17,466 bases of DNA from Alphaproteobacteria bacterium. Lineage in GTDB: Bacteria; Pseudomonadota; Alphaproteobacteria; RS24. Position 1 is the first letter of the stretch; every line of letters starts with the position of its first letter. The position numbers and the translations under genes are program-made. The notes below the pieces were generated by a model. It did not search any database. It was not told where the DNA came from and saw nothing but the letters and a program-made list of their open reading frames with translations. Shown in pieces: positions 14,771-17,466 of the stretch. The stretch covers positions 1 through 17,466 of the forward strand of contig RFZE01000019.1 of NCBI GenBank assembly GCA_009920875.1, written 5' to 3'.

Positions 14771-15717
14771 ATGCTGAAGCGACCCCGATGAATATTATGC
14801 CCGATTGGTTGAACGCCTTGCCGCCTTTACGCGGTAAGTTGATGCCCGATTTTGTCATGGGTGATATTTGTTGGTTCCGTGTTGGCGGTCCAGCCGATGT
14901 GGTTTTCATGCCCGCTGATATTGACGATTTGTCGGCCTTTTTGGCGGCGCTGCCGGAAGATGTGCCGCTCAGCGTTTTGGGTGCCGGTTCCAATGTCTTG
15001 GTGCGCGATGGTGGTATTCGCGGCGCGGTCATCAGACTGGGTGCTGCTTTCGGCCAAGTCACGCAAAGCGGCGATGACGAAATGACAGCCGGTGCAGCGG
15101 CGCTCGATGTGCGTGTGGCGCGCGCCGCCGCCGATGCTGCACTGTCGGGCTTGAGTTTTTATCGTGGTATTCCCGGGTCGATAGGCGGCGCGGTGGCGAT
15201 GAATGCCGGTGCCTATGGCGGCGAGACCGGCGATGTTTTGGTCAATGTGGAATGGCTCGACCGCAAAGGCGAAAAACATGTCAGCGCGGTTGATGAGCTG
15301 AACTTGTCTTATCGCCATAATGGTCAGCAAGATTTTGCTCTCTACACATCGGCGCGATTTAAAGCGGTGCGGGGTGACAAAGCCAAAATCATCGCCGAGA
15401 TGGAAGAGATTTCCGATAAGCGCGAAGACAGCCAGCCGGTCAAATCGCGGACCGGTGGCAGCACGTTTAAAAACCCCGATGGCGCAGACCCTGAGGGGCT
15501 TAAAGCGTGGAAGCTGATTGATGCTGCCGGATGTCGCGGGCTTCGGGTTGGAGACGCGCAAGTATCCGAACAGCATTGCAATTTCCTCATTAATCACGGC
15601 GTCGCAACAGCGCAAGATTTGGAAACGCTGGGCGAGACCGTGCGCCAGCGCGTTCTCGACCATTCGGGCGTCACTTTGCATTGGGAGATTAAACGCATGG
15701 GGGAGGCGCACGCATGA
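14767..15717 (+). CDS. murB: UDP-N-acetylenolpyruvoylglucosamine reductase
   Basis: MurB is the FAD- and NADPH-dependent reductase that turns UDP-GlcNAc-enolpyruvate into UDP-MurNAc, the substrate of MurC. It has 316 residues. FRVGGPADVVF (37-47) and LGAGSNVLVRDGG (71-83) form the FAD-binding domain. FYRGIPGSIGGAVAMNAGAYGGE follows from 131, then SYRHNG at 181. GGSTFKNP carries Ser232, the expected proton donor, and HWEIKR carries Glu307, the conserved acidic residue. The start at 14767 is preceded by GGAGGGG at 14755-14761; ATG codons at 14788 and 14797 are in frame but lack such a site. Both ends overlap neighbours by 4 nt. Confidence 0.96.
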   Translation: MNAEATPMNIMPDWLNALPPLRGKLMPDFVMGDICWFRVGGPADVVFMPADIDDLSAFLAALPEDVPLSVLGAGSNVLVRDGGIRGAVIRLGAAFGQVTQSGDDEMTAGAAALDVRVARAAADAALSGLSFYRGIPGSIGGAVAMNAGAYGGETGDVLVNVEWLDRKGEKHVSAVDELNLSYRHNGQQDFALYTSARFKAVRGDKAKIIAEMEEISDKREDSQPVKSRTGGSTFKNPDGADPEGLKAWKLIDAAGCRGLRVGDAQVSEQHCNFLINHGVATAQDLETLGETVRQRVLDHSGVTLHWEIKRMGEAHA

Positions 15718-16625
15718 GCAAGACCCCGCATATTGCCGTCCTCATGGGCGGTTGGTCGCCGGAGCGCGAGATTAGCCTGATATCGGGTGAAAAATGCGCC
15801 GAAGCGCTGCGCGCGCTCGGTTATCAAGTCAGCGAGGTTGATGTGACGCGCCGGCTCGATGCGCAGCTTGGCGAACTGCGTCCCGATATTTGCTTCAATG
15901 CGCTGCACGGTGTCGGCGGCGAAGACGGCGAAGTGCAGGGGCTGCTGGAAGTGCTGGAAATTCCCTATACCCATTCCGGTGTGCGCGCTTCGGCTTTGGC
16001 GATGGACAAGCATTTGTCGAAACAGATTTTTGCCGCTGCCGATTTGCCGGTCACCGAATCCATTTTGGTTGAGCAAGGGGTTAGCGAACATCCAATGGCG
16101 CCGCCTTATGTCGTCAAGCCGGTCAATCAAGGCTCCAGCGTCGGTGTCGAGATTGTCGCTGAAGGCAGTAATAAAGTGCCTGATGCGCTGAGCGAAAAAG
16201 GCTGGGCCTTTGATGGTGTCGCCATGGTTGAAAAATATATAGCCGGTCATGAGCTGACTTGCGGTGTGATGGGTGACATGGCGCTTGATGTGATGGAAAT
16301 TGTGCCGGTCAATGGCTGGTATGATTATCGCGCCAAATATGATGATGGCGGCTCGCGCCATGAGTGCCCTGCCGATATTGATGCGGCGCTGGCTGCGCGG
16401 ATTCAAGAGGTCAGTCTGCAAGCTCATATGCTGCTGGGTTGTCGCGGCGTGACGCGCGCCGATTTCCGTTATGACGCGGCGCAAGATGATTTGGTGTTGC
16501 TCGAAATAAATACGCAACCCGGCATGACGCCGGTCTCGCTGGTGCCCGAAATGGCGGCGCATCGCGGCATAGATTTCAATCAATTGGTGCAATGGATAGT
16601 GGAGGATGCCTCATGCCGAAGGTAA
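15714..16625 (+). CDS. ddl: D-alanine-D-alanine ligase
   Basis: Ddl joins two D-alanines with ATP, supplying the dipeptide used by MurF; it is an ATP-grasp enzyme of the cytoplasm. It has 303 residues, close to E. coli DdlB. VLMGGWSPEREISLISG (9-25), ALHGVGGEDGEVQGLLE (63-79), YTHSGVRASALAMDKH (85-100), VVKPVNQGSSVGVEIV, EKYIAGHELTCGVM, YDYRAKYDDGGSRH and LLEINTQPGMTPVSLVPEMA appear in order. The last carries the metal-binding acidic and asparagine residues. The ATG at 15714 overlaps the murB stop (ATGA) and has GGGAGG at 15701-15706. It overlaps ftsQ by 13 nt. The dcw position is typical of the ddlB paralogue; I cannot tell whether a second ddl exists elsewhere. Confidence 0.96.
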   Translation: MSKTPHIAVLMGGWSPEREISLISGEKCAEALRALGYQVSEVDVTRRLDAQLGELRPDICFNALHGVGGEDGEVQGLLEVLEIPYTHSGVRASALAMDKHLSKQIFAAADLPVTESILVEQGVSEHPMAPPYVVKPVNQGSSVGVEIVAEGSNKVPDALSEKGWAFDGVAMVEKYIAGHELTCGVMGDMALDVMEIVPVNGWYDYRAKYDDGGSRHECPADIDAALAARIQEVSLQAHMLLGCRGVTRADFRYDAAQDDLVLLEINTQPGMTPVSLVPEMAAHRGIDFNQLVQWIVEDASCRR

Positions 16626-17466
16626 CGCAAAAAGGCAAGTTGAATGATAAAAGTCGGTCGCGCTTCAGTGATATGCTGATTTCGCTGCTCGCAACTCCTT
16701 TCAATCTGCTTTTCATCGGGCTGAAAATCATTTGGTCGGGACGCCGATTGCGTTTGGCGGCCATTGCGCTGGCCATGATTGCCGTTGCTACCGTGGTTTT
16801 CCGTGTCGAGAGTTTCAGCCCATTGGCCGATATGCTGCGCGGCGAAACCTATAAAGCGACCGCTTCAGCCGGTTTCCGCGTCAATGATATTACCGTTGAA
16901 GGGCGCAAGCGCACACAGCGCGATGATTTGCTGGCAGCGGTGAATATTCGCCAAAATGACCCGATTTTTGCCGTCGACTTGCCGGAAATCCACAGTCGCA
17001 TTGAGGCCTTGCCATGGGTCGAAAGCGCCACTGTGCTGCGCCGTCTGCCCAATATTATTCACATTGATTTGCATGAGCGCGAGCCGTTCGGCTTTTTCAA
17101 ATCCGGCAATAGCCTTTCCTTAATTGATGATAAGGGCGTCGCCATTACCCGCCATCATCTGGCACCTTTCGGTCATTTACCGGTTTTCTCGGGCAAAGGC
17201 GCGGCGCTGCGTGCCAAGAACTTCATGGAAATGTTGCAAGCCTATCCGGTATTGAGAAACCGCATGGTGGCGGCGCATTGGAATAGCGGTCGCCGCTGGA
17301 CGGTGCGGCTTGACCATGGTGGGCAAGTGCACTTACCGGCACATGGTGTAATCGATGCGCTTGACCGGCTGATGACGCTCGAAAAAGAGCGCCGCGTTTT
17401 GGCGATTGAAAATCAAGCCATTGATTTGCGTCTGCCCGATCGCGTCTTGCTGCGTCCGGCCAATGA
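16613..17466 (+). CDS. ftsQ: Cell division protein FtsQ (3' end missing)
   Basis: FtsQ is a bitopic inner-membrane protein that ties the early and late divisome together through its periplasmic domain. 284 complete codons are visible and the frame is still open at the window edge, probably only a short distance from its end. A membrane helix lies at about 46-63 (LRLAAIALAMIAVATVVF). The POTRA domain spans about 87-157, from GFRVNDITVEG through LPWVESATVLRRLPNIIHI to LHEREP, which is the typical signature; the FtsQ domain follows (PVFSGKGA, IDLRLPDR). An unusual second hydrophobic stretch lies earlier, at residues 21-40. The ATG at 16613 has GGAGG at 16601-16605 and overlaps ddl by 13 nt. ftsA and ftsZ would be expected next. 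Confidence 0.94.
   Translation, partial: MPKVTQKGKLNDKSRSRFSDMLISLLATPFNLLFIGLKIIWSGRRLRLAAIALAMIAVATVVFRVESFSPLADMLRGETYKATASAGFRVNDITVEGRKRTQRDDLLAAVNIRQNDPIFAVDLPEIHSRIEALPWVESATVLRRLPNIIHIDLHEREPFGFFKSGNSLSLIDDKGVAITRHHLAPFGHLPVFSGKGAALRAKNFMEMLQAYPVLRNRMVAAHWNSGRRWTVRLDHGGQVHLPAHGVIDALDRLMTLEKERRVLAIENQAIDLRLPDRVLLRPAN

Noticed and set aside
14827..15711. Long minus-strand open frame (294 codons) opposite murB
   Set aside because: Same reason: antisense shadow of a certain gene with strong codon bias.
15594..16592. Long minus-strand open frame (332 codons) opposite murB and ddl
   Set aside because: It lies antisense to two certain genes, and its codons mirror their third-position bias. 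The product has no recognisable domain and there is no start signal.

Overview
The window is a block of alphaproteobacterial chromosome carrying most of a division and cell wall (dcw) cluster, with its upstream control region. I infer Alphaproteobacteria from four things: the order amidase, rnpB, mraZ; the alphaproteobacterial style of FtsL and FtsI (the penicillin-binding active site reads LGSIFK); a meso-diaminopimelate-type MurE; and moderately high GC with GCC/GGC/CGC-rich codons. I cannot name a genus from sequence alone. All confirmed genes lie on the + strand.

Region 1 (1-1290) holds the 3' part of an N-acetylmuramoyl-L-alanine amidase with a C-terminal peptidoglycan-binding domain. 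A gap follows that contains a strong intrinsic terminator (841-884) and other hairpins. Then comes a small unrecognised one-helix membrane protein (1051-1290).

Region 2 (1287-2054) is regulatory and RNA-rich. A consensus-like promoter overlaps the stop codon of the small gene and drives the RNase P RNA gene (about 1323-1696). After rnpB there is a dense run of five stem-loops (1706-1874). Next is an array of CCC triplets, read GGG on the minus strand, with 10-bp spacing (1908-1981). It is laid over a TTGACA/TATCCC promoter and looks like the autoregulatory operator of MraZ.

Region 3 (2055-17466, running off the window) is mraZ-rsmH-ftsL-ftsI-murE-murF-mraY-murD-ftsW-murG-murC-murB-ddl-ftsQ. 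Every junction overlaps by 1-14 nt except mraY/murD, which has a 3-nt gap. I see no internal terminator, so one long translationally coupled transcript is likely. murB, murC, murD, murE, murF and ddl make the UDP-MurNAc-pentapeptide. MraY and MurG build lipid II on the membrane. FtsW and FtsI polymerise and cross-link septal peptidoglycan. FtsL and FtsQ are divisome scaffold proteins.

The coding part is a complete, conventional dcw cluster with no frameshift, insertion or missing catalytic residue that I could find. I do not see a novel multi-gene system. The items most worth a second look are non-coding: the extended MraZ box array, the hairpin-rich gaps on both sides of rnpB, and the small membrane protein whose stop codon lies in the rnpB promoter.
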